A DNA stretch of 64,000 nt from Pirellulales bacterium (lineage in GTDB: Bacteria; Planctomycetota; Planctomycetia; Pirellulales; Lacipirellulaceae), in NCBI GenBank assembly GCA_022841705.1, contig JALHQZ010000001.1:1302001-1366000 (forward strand), in the 5' to 3' direction. The first letter of the stretch is position 1, and the number at the start of each line of letters is the position of its first letter. Below are positions 8,252-16,882 of this stretch, piece after piece. The translations under genes were made by a program, and so were the position numbers. Under the pieces are notes generated by a model that saw nothing but the letters and a program-made list of their open reading frames with translations, was not told the origin of the DNA and did no database searches.

Positions 8252-9481
8252 TTAACTCGTCTTCACCAACCCCATCTGCGCCAGCCCCGTGCGCCGATGC
8301 GCGAACGCCGCCGCACAATAGCAAAGGTAATAGTCCCACATGCGCACGAAGCGCTCGTCGAAACCAAGCGCGTGAACCTGGGCCAGCTTGGCGAAGAAAT
8401 TGGCACGCCACTCTAACAGTGTGCGTTCGTAGTCGCCCGCGTAGTCGGCGAACGTCGTCACTTGCAGTTGAGTGTTCTTCCTGATCGCGCTCGCGATGGC
8501 GCCGAGTGAGGGCAACGCCCCACCCGGAAAAATGTACTTCTGGATAAAGTCCACACTGCGGCGGTAAGCCGCGTAACGCTGATCGGGGATAGTGATCGCC
8601 TGGACCGCCATTCGCCCGCCGGTGTGCAGGAGTTTGTTACAGACGCCGAAGAACGTGGGCAGGTACTCGTGGCCGACAGCTTCGATCATTTCGATTGACA
8701 CGATCTTATCATACTCGCCGCACAGATCGCGGTAGTCGTTCTTGAGCAGTGTAATGCGGTCCGCTAAGCCGCGAGCCGCGAAGAGCTTCTGGGCGTAGTC
8801 GAACTGCTGCTCGGAGATGGTGGTTGTGGTGACATGACAGCCGTATGTTTGGGCGGCGTATAATGCGAAGCCGCCCCAGCCGGTTCCGATTTCAAGCAGG
8901 CGATCGCCCGGTTGCAAATCGACCAACCGGCACATGCGGTCGTACTTTTCGCGAGAGGCTTCTGACAGCGGCGTGTCGGGCGTCGGAAAAATCGCCGCGG
9001 AGTAGGTCATCGTCTCGTCGAGCCATAGCGAGTAGAACTCATTGCTGAGATCGTAGTGTGCGGCGATGTTCCGCCGGCTGCCAGCGCGCGTGTTGCGCTT
9101 GCCAGCATTTACCAATCGCCGCGCGGGTTTCAGCAGCCAATCGCTCCAGCGATCGTGCGATTCACCGGCGCCAAGTTCATCGGCGAACAGGCCGAGCAGT
9201 CGTGGGAGATCGGTGGTGGACCAATCGCCGTCGAGATACGCTTCAGCAAACGCCAAGCTGCCGCCGAGGGCGATGCGGCGATAGAAACGGGGGTGATGGA
9301 TCGTGAGGTCGGCGTGCGTTAGGCAGTTGGCGGGGCCGAATGCCGATTCGCCACGAGAATCGCTAAGCCGCAAGCGGCTGCGAGTGAGCTCTCTGAGGCG
9401 CTGATGAACGAGGTGGCGGAAGAGACGGCTGGAGGCCGTTACCGGTTGGGGTGAGGAAAGAACGAGCATCGTTTGAGCCAT
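8252..9481 (-). CDS. cfa: Cyclopropane-fatty-acyl-phospholipid synthase
   Basis: 409 residues. The SAM motif LEIGTGWGGFALYAAQTYG, the segment IVSIEMIEAVGHEYLPTFF and the C-terminal YCAAAFAHRRTGLAQMGL all match bacterial CFA synthases, which cyclopropanate unsaturated phospholipid acyl chains at the inner membrane. The ATG at 9481 overlaps the upstream DUF1365 gene by 43 bases, suggesting translational coupling; the frame also reaches a further start at 9565. Near residue 50 (SRLRLSD) the DNA contains a family A repeat, so this peptide may be a repeat insertion. Second methyltransferase of the operon. Function confident; exact product (cyclopropane, methyl-branched or other) is not. Confidence 0.92.
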   Translation of the reverse strand: MAQTMLVLSSPQPVTASSRLFRHLVHQRLRELTRSRLRLSDSRGESAFGPANCLTHADLTIHHPRFYRRIALGGSLAFAEAYLDGDWSTTDLPRLLGLFADELGAGESHDRWSDWLLKPARRLVNAGKRNTRAGSRRNIAAHYDLSNEFYSLWLDETMTYSAAIFPTPDTPLSEASREKYDRMCRLVDLQPGDRLLEIGTGWGGFALYAAQTYGCHVTTTTISEQQFDYAQKLFAARGLADRITLLKNDYRDLCGEYDKIVSIEMIEAVGHEYLPTFFGVCNKLLHTGGRMAVQAITIPDQRYAAYRRSVDFIQKYIFPGGALPSLGAIASAIRKNTQLQVTTFADYAGDYERTLLEWRANFFAKLAQVHALGFDERFVRMWDYYLCYCAAAFAHRRTGLAQMGLVKTS

Positions 9482-10209
9482 AGCCGCAGGGCTTGGTAGT
9501 GAATCGCCGCCAGAACTTGTACGCCAGCCACGGGATAGCGGATGCTGCCGGTGAACAAATTCCACCCCGTCAGTGGACTTCGCTGCAGCCGCATCCCAGC
9601 CACGAACTGCCGATCGCGTTCATTATGAACGGCCAGCGACACCCTCAAGACGTCCGCGGGAGCCGATAGCCGCCAGCGATAGTGTAGCGACATCGGCAAA
9701 AATGGGGAGACGTGGAACGCTTTGCGGTGTTCAAAGCAGAGTTCCCCGTTACGGCGATTGGCGGCCGAGAGCAAGTAAAGGTGCCGCTCGTTCCACGGGG
9801 TATTGCTCACCTCGGCGACCACCGCTTCGACCTTGGCGCCCGCTAAATCGTAGCAGTAATATAAATTGAGCGGGCTAAAGTAGTGCCCAAAATGCCGCAG
9901 TTGGGTGAGCAGCCGAATGGGGCCGATTTCGAGCGACGGCTCGTGCTCCGCGACGTACTTCCGTACCGCGGCGGCAAGGTCTTGCTCGGGATCACCCAAA
10001 TGATCGCCCCGGCGGAAAGAGTTGGGAGCCCATTTGTTTCCACTGAGCAACCAAGACTTCTGCAGCACATCGGCCATCTCGTCAAGATCAAGCCACAACC
10101 ACGCAATACGGTACCGAAACCGATGCACCATCGGCGAATACCGATGATGCCAAACCGTACCGTGATAGACCGCCGAGTGCATGTTGTTAGCCGGCGACCC
10201 GTTTTCCAT
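9439..10209 (-). CDS. DUF1365 domain protein
   Basis: 256 residues matching DUF1365: an N-terminal YHGTVWHHRYSPMVHRFRY, then DHLGDPEQDL, and the core HFGHYFSPLNLYYCYD with NTPWNERHLYLL. The family is almost always encoded next to a CFA synthase and an FAD-dependent oxidoreductase and is assumed to work in acyl-chain modification, but no reaction is established. It starts 22 bases after the oxidoreductase gene and overlaps cfa at its 3' end. An internal start at 10182 (MHSAVYHG) fits the family's usual N-terminus equally well. Confidence 0.9.
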   Translation of the reverse strand: MENGSPANNMHSAVYHGTVWHHRYSPMVHRFRYRIAWLWLDLDEMADVLQKSWLLSGNKWAPNSFRRGDHLGDPEQDLAAAVRKYVAEHEPSLEIGPIRLLTQLRHFGHYFSPLNLYYCYDLAGAKVEAVVAEVSNTPWNERHLYLLSAANRRNGELCFEHRKAFHVSPFLPMSLHYRWRLSAPADVLRVSLAVHNERDRQFVAGMRLQRSPLTGWNLFTGSIRYPVAGVQVLAAIHYQALRLWLKRCSFFPHPNR

Positions 10210-10231
10210 GAAAGGTGGTCGCCATGTGTTC

Positions 10232-11560
10232 TCACTTCGCGATCAAGGGCGCCACAGCGCTCATCGCGCTCCGCACGCCATCTTCGTGAAACCCGTAACC
10301 CCAATACGCCCCGCAGAAATACATGCCGCCACGACCGTTGATCATGGTATGTTCGCGCTGTGCGGCGACCGATGCCACGCTGTACGCGGGATGGGTGTAT
10401 TGTAGCCGTTTGATGATGTGTTCGTCGCGAATTGGCGTGAGCGGATTGAGCGTCACGAACACCGGCCGGGGCGAGGCGAAACCTTGCAGACGGTTGAGGT
10501 GATACGTCACGGTGACGCTGCGCTCGCCGGCATCAGTTGGTCCGGCGGTGTAGTTCCAACTCGCCCACGCTCTGCCGCGGCGGGGCATGACGGTCGGGTC
10601 GGTATGAACGACCGCTTCGTTCGGTTGGTAGGGAAACGCAGAAAGGATGCGGCGTTCGTCGGTGGTGGCGTCGGCAAGCATCCGGAGGGCTTGGTCGGCG
10701 TGGCAAGCGAGGAGGACGGTGTCGAAGGATTCGGTGGAGCCGGCGGAAGTGGTGAGCTCCACGCCACTGCGGGTGCGGACAACTTCGCGAATGGGGGCGC
10801 TAAGTCGCAAGCGGATGTTGGGCGATTTAAGCAGCGCTTCGACGTAAACGCGGGCGCCGCCGACAATGGTGCGCCATTGGGGGCGATCCGAAAGTTGCAA
10901 CAGGCCGTGATTGCGATAAAAACCGAGAATGAAATACGCCGGGAGCGCTTCAATCGCCGAAGGAGGCGCTGACCAGATGGCGGCTGTCATCGGCGTGAGA
11001 TACCAATCCCGCAGCTCGCGGTTAATTCGCCACTCGTCGAGCAGCTCGCCGAGGGTTTGTTCGCCGTCGTGTTCGGTCGTCGCGTAAACCGTGGCGAGCT
11101 GATTGAATCGTTTGATCTCACTGAGCAGTCGCCAGAATTTCGGTCGGAACATGTTGCGGCGCTGCGCGAAGAGTCCGCTGAGCGAACTACCTTGAAACTC
11201 CAAGTTCGCGTGCGGCACTTGCACGCTCAGGCTCATATCGCTCGGCCGAGATTCGACGCCGAGTTCATCGAGCAGCCGGCAGAAGTTGGGATAGGTCCGC
11301 TTGTTGAAGACCATGAATCCGGTATCGATGGTCACCGGCACACCATCAACCAAAATGTCGTGCGTGTGAGCATGACCACCCGCGTAGTCGTTGGCCTCGA
11401 AGAGCGTCACCTCATGCTGCTGTGCCAGCAAGTACGCCGCCGTATTGCCGCTAATCCCGGCGCCGATGATGGCGATATGGAGAGGGGGGAGTCTGGAGTC
11501 TGGAGTCTGGAGAAAAGGTTTAGAAGGCACAGCGCTATTTCGGAGCAGAACGTAAATCAA
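10232..11560 (-). CDS. FAD-dependent oxidoreductase of the CFA-associated type (amine-oxidase fold)
   Basis: 442 residues as drawn. The Rossmann motif HIAIIGAGISGNTAAYLL binds the ADP part of FAD; FEANDYAGGHAHT and the C-terminal GGMYFCGAYWGYGFHEDG are typical of the COG2907 group found beside cfa and DUF1365. It probably desaturates or oxidises acyl chains. The first 30 residues before the Rossmann motif are doubtful: they include a simple repeat (TCTGGAG units) and there is no ATG, only TTG at 11560 or GTG at 11530. A family A repeat encodes RLRLSA inside the protein. First gene of the lipid operon. Confidence 0.85.
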   Translation of the reverse strand: MIYVLLRNSAVPSKPFLQTPDSRLPPLHIAIIGAGISGNTAAYLLAQQHEVTLFEANDYAGGHAHTHDILVDGVPVTIDTGFMVFNKRTYPNFCRLLDELGVESRPSDMSLSVQVPHANLEFQGSSLSGLFAQRRNMFRPKFWRLLSEIKRFNQLATVYATTEHDGEQTLGELLDEWRINRELRDWYLTPMTAAIWSAPPSAIEALPAYFILGFYRNHGLLQLSDRPQWRTIVGGARVYVEALLKSPNIRLRLSAPIREVVRTRSGVELTTSAGSTESFDTVLLACHADQALRMLADATTDERRILSAFPYQPNEAVVHTDPTVMPRRGRAWASWNYTAGPTDAGERSVTVTYHLNRLQGFASPRPVFVTLNPLTPIRDEHIIKRLQYTHPAYSVASVAAQREHTMINGRGGMYFCGAYWGYGFHEDGVRSAMSAVAPLIAK

Positions 11561-11604
11561 CCGCAGGTCGGCTTGGCTTCCTCCAGACTCCGGACTTTTC
11601 GCCT

Positions 11605-13035
11605 CTACTGCGGTGTCCTAATCACCAGCAGCCGAAGTTCGGTCATATCCTCGATCGCGTAGCGGATCCCTTCGCGGCCGATGCCGCTGTCTTTCACGCC
11701 GCCGTAGGGCATGTTATCCACCCGCCAGCTTGGCACGTCGCCGATCACCACGCCGCCGACTTCCAGGGTGTCCCACGCTTCTTGGATCTTGTACCAATCG
11801 CGTGTGAAGATGCCGGCTTGCAGGCCGAACATACTGTCGTTCACTTCCTTCAGGGCTTCGCTGTAGCTCGTGAACTTGCTCAGCACCGCGACGGGGCCGA
11901 AGGCTTCTTCGGTGCAAATTTTTTGTTGCTTCGGTACGTTTTCGAGCAAAGTCGCTTCGAGCATCGCGCCAACGCGCTTGCCGCCGCACAGTAGCGTGCC
12001 GCCGCCGGCAATGGCTTCTTGGACCCATTCGTCGAGGCGCTTCGCTTCGCTTTCCGAGATCATCGGGCCGATGAACGTTTTTTCATCCTTGGGATCGCCC
12101 ATGATGAGTTTCTTGGTGGCGGCCACCAAGCGGTCGCGCACTTCGTCGTATATCTTCTCGTGAATCACGATCCGCTGTACACCGATGCAGCTTTGGCCCG
12201 ATTGGTAGAAGGCGCCGATGATGAGGCGAGCGATGGCGTCGTCCAGGTTCGCGTCCTCATCCACAATGCACGCCGCGTTGCCGCCGAGTTCCAGCACCAC
12301 TTTTTTTCGCCCGCAGCGCGCTTTGAGGTCCCAGCCGACGGACGGTGAGCCGGTGAACGACAGCAGTTTGAGTCGATCGTCAGTGGTGAAGAGGTCGGCG
12401 CCATCGCGATGGCACGGCAGAATCGAGAAAGCGCCCGGCGGCAGTTCTGTCTCGGCCAAGATTTCGCCAATCATCAGCGCCCCGATTGGAGTCCGGCTGG
12501 CGGGCTTCAATACGAACGGGCAACCCACCGCCAGCGCCGGCGCCACTTTGTGCGCGGCCAAGTTGAGCGGAAAGTTGAAAGGTGAAATGAACGAACACGG
12601 CCCGATCGGCACCCGCTTCACCATGCCGCGGTAGCCTTTGGCCCGAGCCGAGACTTCCAGGTTGAGCACTTCGCCATTGATGCGGACCGATTCTTCCGCG
12701 GCGATGCGGAAAGTGTCGATCAGCCGACTCACTTCGCCCCGCGCGTCTTTGATCGGCTTGCCCGCTTCGATGCAGAGCGCCAGTGACATCTCCTCGAACC
12801 GCTCTTGAAACCGCTTAACGCAGTGGTACAGAATCGCTTGCCGCTCGTACGGCGCGATCTTCGCCATCGGTTCGGCCGCGTCCACCGCTGCGGCAATGCC
12901 ACGTTCGATCTCTGGCGTGCGCGCCATCGCCACGCGTGTGGCGACTTTGCCGGTGTACTTGTCGGTTACCTCCAAATCGAAATTGGGGCTCTCCGGTTTG
13001 TTGGCGATATAGAACGGGTAGTTGGGCTTGAGCAT
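11605..13035 (-). CDS. NAD(P)-dependent aldehyde dehydrogenase
   Basis: 476 residues, full-length ALDH superfamily. Visible sites are the NAD-binding segment SFISPFNFPLNLAAHKVAPAL, the general-base Glu in LELGGNA, the catalytic Cys in GQSCIGVQR and the C-terminal EEAFGPVAVL. It oxidises an aldehyde to the acid. The subgroup resembles phosphonoacetaldehyde and glyceraldehyde-3-phosphate type enzymes, so the substrate cannot be named. It follows the ThDP enzyme gene by 80 bases in the same direction; the pair could act as oxo-acid decarboxylase plus dehydrogenase. The start at 13035 fits the family. Confidence 0.9.
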   Translation of the reverse strand: MLKPNYPFYIANKPESPNFDLEVTDKYTGKVATRVAMARTPEIERGIAAAVDAAEPMAKIAPYERQAILYHCVKRFQERFEEMSLALCIEAGKPIKDARGEVSRLIDTFRIAAEESVRINGEVLNLEVSARAKGYRGMVKRVPIGPCSFISPFNFPLNLAAHKVAPALAVGCPFVLKPASRTPIGALMIGEILAETELPPGAFSILPCHRDGADLFTTDDRLKLLSFTGSPSVGWDLKARCGRKKVVLELGGNAACIVDEDANLDDAIARLIIGAFYQSGQSCIGVQRIVIHEKIYDEVRDRLVAATKKLIMGDPKDEKTFIGPMISESEAKRLDEWVQEAIAGGGTLLCGGKRVGAMLEATLLENVPKQQKICTEEAFGPVAVLSKFTSYSEALKEVNDSMFGLQAGIFTRDWYKIQEAWDTLEVGGVVIGDVPSWRVDNMPYGGVKDSGIGREGIRYAIEDMTELRLLVIRTPQ

Positions 13036-13040
13036 AAGGA

Positions 13041-13112
13041 AGGATTTGGGATGTGGGATTTAGGATTTGGGGCAGGGAAGTCTGTTACTAAATCCCGAAT
13101 CCCAAATCCCCC
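13041..13112. repeat. Inverted pair of GGATTTGGG-type simple repeats
   Basis: Degenerate GGATTTGGG units at 13041-13072 face complementary AATCCCAAATCCC units at 13090-13112, filling the gap between two genes. A similar C-rich run precedes the apgM-like gene near 33480. Confidence 0.6.
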
Positions 13113-13115
13113 GCA

Positions 13116-14759
13116 TTAAACCGCGGCGGCAAGTTGTTTGAGTTGCTTGTTCAGCACGCGGTCGTTGTCTTCGTAGTCAATAGGGACATCGATGATGGTG
13201 ACCCCCTCTTCGGCTAAGCATTTTTGGATGGTCGGCTTGAGCTTATCGACGCCATCAATCCGGTAGCCCTTGGCGCCGTGGCATTCGGCGAACTTCACGA
13301 AGTCGGGATTGTTGAAGTCGAGGCCGAAATTGGCGAAACCCATGTCGGCTTGCTTCCACTTGATCATCCCGTAGCCGTTGTCATTGAGGATGACGATCAC
13401 CAGATTCATGTTGAGCCGCACCGCAGTCTCAAGCTCTTGGGCGTTCATCATGAACCCCCCATCGCCGCAGATGGCGATCACCGGCTTGTCCGGATGCACC
13501 AGCCGCGCAGCCATCGCGGCAGGGAGCCCGGCGCCCATGCTCGCGAGCGCGTTATCCAGCAGCACGCTGTTCGGCTGCTGTGCTTTGAAATTACGCGCGA
13601 ACCAGATTTTGTACATGCCGTTGTCAAGCGACAAAATGCCATCGGGCGGCAACGCGCGCTGAACGTCGGCCACCAAACGCTGCGGGCAGATGGGGAAGCG
13701 GTCGTCGTCCGCATACTCGGCCAGGTGCTTGTCCAGCCGGTCTTTCACGCGCAGAAACCGCTCGAAATGCCAGTGCGCTTGGGGACGGACTTCGTTGCCG
13801 AGCCGCCAAATGCTGTGGGCGATGTCGCCGACGACTTCGACCTGTGGGAAATAGACGGGGTCCACTTCCGCGGTGGTGAAGTTGACGTGAATCACCTTCA
13901 CCCCACCCGGCTTCATGAAGAACGGCGGCTTTTCAACCACGTCGTGCCCAACGTTGATGATAAGGTCCGCATCCTCCACAGCCCGGTGCAGGAAGTCGCC
14001 CGAGGAGAGCGCCGCGTTGCCGAGGCACAGTTCGTGCCGCTCGTCGCCCACGCCCTTGCCCATTTGCGTAGCGAAGAAGGGAATCTGCAAGTTCTCGATA
14101 AACCGCCGCAACATGCGGCAGGTGAGTTTGCGGTTGGCCCCGGCGCCGATCAGCAGCAGCGGGCGATGAGCTTCTTCAATCATCTGCACCGCGCGGCGGA
14201 TCGCCTTCTCTTCTGCCACGGGGCGCCGCACCAGACTTTCCTTCATCACGGGCGAATCGGAATTCTCGCGGGCCACATCCTCCGGCAGTTCCAAGTGGGC
14301 GGCGCCGGGGCGTTCTTCCTCGGCCCGGCGGAACGCTTCCCGCACGCGCGACGGAATGTTGTCGGCGCTGACGATTTGCTTGGTGTACTTGGTGATCGGC
14401 CGCATCATGTCGACCGTATCGATGATCTGAAAGTGCCCCTGCTTGCTTTTGCGGATCGGTTTTTGGCCGGTGATCATTACCATCGGCATGGCGCCAAGTT
14501 GCGCGTAGGCGGCAGCGGTAACGAAGTTGGTGGCGCCGGGGCCGAGCGTCGACAGGCACACACCCGCATGACCGGTCAGCCGGCCGTACGTGGCGGCCAT
14601 AAACCCGGCGGCTTGCTCGTGCCGGTTGACGATCAGCCGGATGGAACTGCGCGAGAGCGAGTCCAGCAAATCGAGGTTCTCTTCTCCCGGAACGCCGAAG
14701 ACGTACTCCACGCCTTCCGCTTCCAGAGCGCGGACGAACAGGTCAGAAGCTTTCATCAC
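13116..14759 (-). CDS. Thiamine-diphosphate enzyme, acetolactate synthase large-subunit type
   Basis: 547 residues with the three ThDP-enzyme domains. The catalytic Glu is in NRHEQAAGFMA (about residue 48), the central domain carries LLLIGAGANRK, and the ThDP/Mg motif is GDGGFMMNAQELETAV with NDNGYG. It is closest to the FAD-free catabolic AlsS-like group beginning FGVPGEENLDLLDSL. No small regulatory subunit is nearby, which argues against branched-chain biosynthesis. With the adjacent aldehyde dehydrogenase it may instead decarboxylate a 2-oxo acid. The class is secure; the substrate is inferred. Confidence 0.85.
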   Translation of the reverse strand: MMKASDLFVRALEAEGVEYVFGVPGEENLDLLDSLSRSSIRLIVNRHEQAAGFMAATYGRLTGHAGVCLSTLGPGATNFVTAAAYAQLGAMPMVMITGQKPIRKSKQGHFQIIDTVDMMRPITKYTKQIVSADNIPSRVREAFRRAEEERPGAAHLELPEDVARENSDSPVMKESLVRRPVAEEKAIRRAVQMIEEAHRPLLLIGAGANRKLTCRMLRRFIENLQIPFFATQMGKGVGDERHELCLGNAALSSGDFLHRAVEDADLIINVGHDVVEKPPFFMKPGGVKVIHVNFTTAEVDPVYFPQVEVVGDIAHSIWRLGNEVRPQAHWHFERFLRVKDRLDKHLAEYADDDRFPICPQRLVADVQRALPPDGILSLDNGMYKIWFARNFKAQQPNSVLLDNALASMGAGLPAAMAARLVHPDKPVIAICGDGGFMMNAQELETAVRLNMNLVIVILNDNGYGMIKWKQADMGFANFGLDFNNPDFVKFAECHGAKGYRIDGVDKLKPTIQKCLAEEGVTIIDVPIDYEDNDRVLNKQLKQLAAAV

Positions 14760-15105
14760 AAGGGGTCAAGGATTGCGCACTGCTAAGCTGAGAAAATTGG
14801 CTTTTTCGCGTCAGCAGTCGGGGAAAACCGGCGATTCCGTGCCAGTTGCGGGGTGGGGAAGGTGCGTCGGAAGGGCTATTCTACTGCCGCAAGAACCGAT
14901 CAGAGGGTCCAAAGCGGGGCCAAATCATGTCAACTAGTCCTTATCATACCGCTCCGACGGCCGCCGACAACCGCACTCGCCGCGGGGGAAACTTTCCCTC
15001 TTGCGCAACTCGGGGCCTCATTTCACTGTTTTACGCTCAGCCCGAGGCGTAGGATTGTACAAACCCATTCTCGACTAAACTCCACCAGATCACGGATCTC
15101 CCCTG
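14760..15105. other. Divergent intergenic region
   Basis: About 346 bases between the ThDP-enzyme gene (leftward) and the phosphatase gene (rightward). It should contain both promoters. No gene, RNA or repeat was recognised. Confidence 0.35.
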
Positions 15106-15771
15106 GTGAATCGGCTTCTAGCAATTGGTGATATTCACGGCTGCGGGCTAGCGCTCGACGCCGTGCTGCGCGCGTTGGAACTCCAGCCGACCGATCAATT
15201 GGTGATTTTGGGCGATGTCGTCGATCGCGGCCCCGATTCGCGTGGCGTGATTGACCGGCTCATCGCCCTGGGAACCGAGTGCCAGCTGACGGTGCTCCGC
15301 GGCAATCACGAAGAGATGATGCTCGGCGCGTTGGTCGGTTCGACGCCGCTCGATTGGTGGCTTGAATGTGGCGGTAAAGCGGCGGTGAAATCGTACGAAA
15401 TGTGGCCGTTCATGCCGCACAGGATTCCGCGCGCCCATCGGCAATTCCTTCAATCGACCCTACCGTACTTCGAAGCGGATGACTTCTTCTTCGTTCATGC
15501 GAATTATGTCGCCGACGAACCGCTCGATAACCAGCCGGCTGAAGCGCTGCGGTGGCAGAGCCTCGACCACCATTGGCCCGAACCGCATGCGTCGGGCAAA
15601 ACCGCAATCCTCGGCCACACTGCTCAGCCGAACGGCGAAGTGCTCGACGCCGGCTACTTCCGCTGCCTCGACACCTACTGCTACGGCGGCGGCTGGCTGA
15701 CCGCCATGGACGTGCGCACCGGTGAAGTTTGGCAAGCGAATCGCGAAGGCGCAATGCGACTTGCTATATAG
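15106..15771 (+). CDS. PPP-family serine/threonine protein phosphatase
   Basis: 221 residues with all PPP metal-binding signatures in order: GDIHGC (residues 8-13), GDVVDRGPDS (about 36-45), RGNHEEM (about 65-71), then FVHANY and ILGHTAQ. These ligate two metal ions that activate water for hydrolysis of phosphoserine/threonine or of dinucleotide polyphosphates. The size matches bacterial PrpA/PrpB or small ApaH-like enzymes. It starts at GTG 15106, since no ATG gives the complete first motif. No signal peptide, so cytoplasmic. It stands alone and ends at a hairpin repeat shared with the convergent gene. Confidence 0.9.
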   Translation: MNRLLAIGDIHGCGLALDAVLRALELQPTDQLVILGDVVDRGPDSRGVIDRLIALGTECQLTVLRGNHEEMMLGALVGSTPLDWWLECGGKAAVKSYEMWPFMPHRIPRAHRQFLQSTLPYFEADDFFFVHANYVADEPLDNQPAEALRWQSLDHHWPEPHASGKTAILGHTAQPNGEVLDAGYFRCLDTYCYGGGWLTAMDVRTGEVWQANREGAMRLAI

Positions 15772-15773
15772 CC

Positions 15774-15848
15774 GCGTCTCTCCGAGACGCGCGGGCCCAA
15801 CCTTAAGCTCAGCGCAACTTATCGAAAGCGCGCGTCTCGGAGAGACGC
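15774..15848. repeat. Two inverted hairpins (GCGTCTC-TCC-GAGACGC) between convergent genes
   Basis: Each copy (15774-15790 and 15832-15848) is itself a 7-bp stem-loop, and the two are inverted relative to each other. They probably terminate both convergent transcripts. The second copy lies inside the PEP-CTERM gene and encodes its last residues. Confidence 0.75.
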
Positions 15849-16766
15849 GCCTACGTAGAGCGCAACCATCGCCAGCATCATAGTCGACGGCTCAGGAATC
15901 ACCGTCGCGGCCGCCGTACGGCGGTCGCGCCAAAACGTGTAATCGGCGGCGTCGATGATTCGATTAGCGTTGCCATCGGCGGCCAAATTGCTGCTGCTGC
16001 CGAAGTTCTGCCGCCAGATCGTGTAATCGGCGCCGCTGACAGCGCCATCGCCGTTGTAGTCCCCCTGCGAGGCCGGGTCGAGCGACCGCAGCGCTACGTA
16101 TTTGTAATCCATCTCGCCGGCACCCGTGGCCAATTGTGAACCGAATTGAAACAAATTCGGGTGATTCGCCACCGTCGCGATGCCCGCCCACTGATCGATC
16201 ACCGCCCCATTCCAATAGACGGCGACGTTTTGGTTGCCGGGCGTGGCGCGGAGTTCCAAATCGAAGTACTGGCTGGCCGCGGCGCCGCTCGCCAAGTTGG
16301 AGATGGTTCGCACTCCACCCGTAACGCTGGTGGTGAGATAAAGTTGCAGCACGCCGGCAGGAGTGCGGTCAACGGTCGCCCAATACGCGCGATCATTGAA
16401 GTACACGCCAAGCCCCTGCGCGGGGCCAGAGCCAAAATCGTTGTTCAGCCGCGCGTTAGTGCGGAAACTCCAGCCCTTGGTATAGAGCTCGGTTTCGGAG
16501 GGCCCAACGAGCGACGTGCGATACCGCGGCAACTGCCCGGCGCCAGCGGCCACCAAATCGCCAATTCGCCACGCGGCGGACCCGGCCGCAGTGACCGCTT
16601 GCGCGGTCGATTCGTTCGCCACAGGAACATCCATCGCCGTCCACAAATCAAACTCCGGCGAATACGTAGCGGGGCCCGACAGGAAGGGATACTCCGCCAA
16701 TAGCGCAGCGTGAGCGAGCTGCGCAAGCAGTGGGAAAGATATCAGCAGATAAAATAGGCGTGGCAT
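15819..16766 (-). CDS. Secreted PEP-CTERM protein with dockerin-like repeats
   Basis: 315 residues. An N-terminal Sec signal (MPRLFYLLISFPLLAQLAHA) is followed by a beta-sandwich region of about 200 residues resembling laminin-G/concanavalin-like folds (ASQYFDLELRATPGNQ, VAVYWNGAVIDQW). Two dockerin-like loops follow (GDYNGDGAVSGADYTIWR and DGNANRIIDAADYTFWRD), then the anchor IPEPSTMMLAMVALYVGAS. The final residues SLRDARFR come from a hairpin repeat overlapping the gene end. It is probably exported and exosortase-processed. The ligand is unknown; a carbohydrate is a guess from the fold. Confidence 0.82.
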   Translation of the reverse strand: MPRLFYLLISFPLLAQLAHAALLAEYPFLSGPATYSPEFDLWTAMDVPVANESTAQAVTAAGSAAWRIGDLVAAGAGQLPRYRTSLVGPSETELYTKGWSFRTNARLNNDFGSGPAQGLGVYFNDRAYWATVDRTPAGVLQLYLTTSVTGGVRTISNLASGAAASQYFDLELRATPGNQNVAVYWNGAVIDQWAGIATVANHPNLFQFGSQLATGAGEMDYKYVALRSLDPASQGDYNGDGAVSGADYTIWRQNFGSSSNLAADGNANRIIDAADYTFWRDRRTAAATVIPEPSTMMLAMVALYVGASLRDARFR

Positions 16767-16798
16767 GCAAAGTCAGGTTGCGATGCTAAAGTCGGCAG

Positions 16799-16818
16799 CC
16801 GGAGGCCAACGGCCTCCG
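16799..16818. repeat. Hairpin GGAGGCC-AAC-GGCCTCC
   Basis: A perfect 9-bp stem with a short loop, in the gap downstream of the cytochrome gene and upstream of the PEP-CTERM gene. It may terminate the leftward cytochrome transcript; no T-run follows. Confidence 0.55.
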
Positions 16819-16882
16819 TCGGGCCCGCGTGGCGGTCCGGCTATCGAAGGATCGTAGCGAACGACCCGCCGGCGCTGCTACC

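Noticed and set aside
13224..14786. A 520-codon open frame on the plus strand
   Set aside because: It is the antisense shadow of the ThDP-enzyme gene; His/Arg/Val-rich composition with no known motif.
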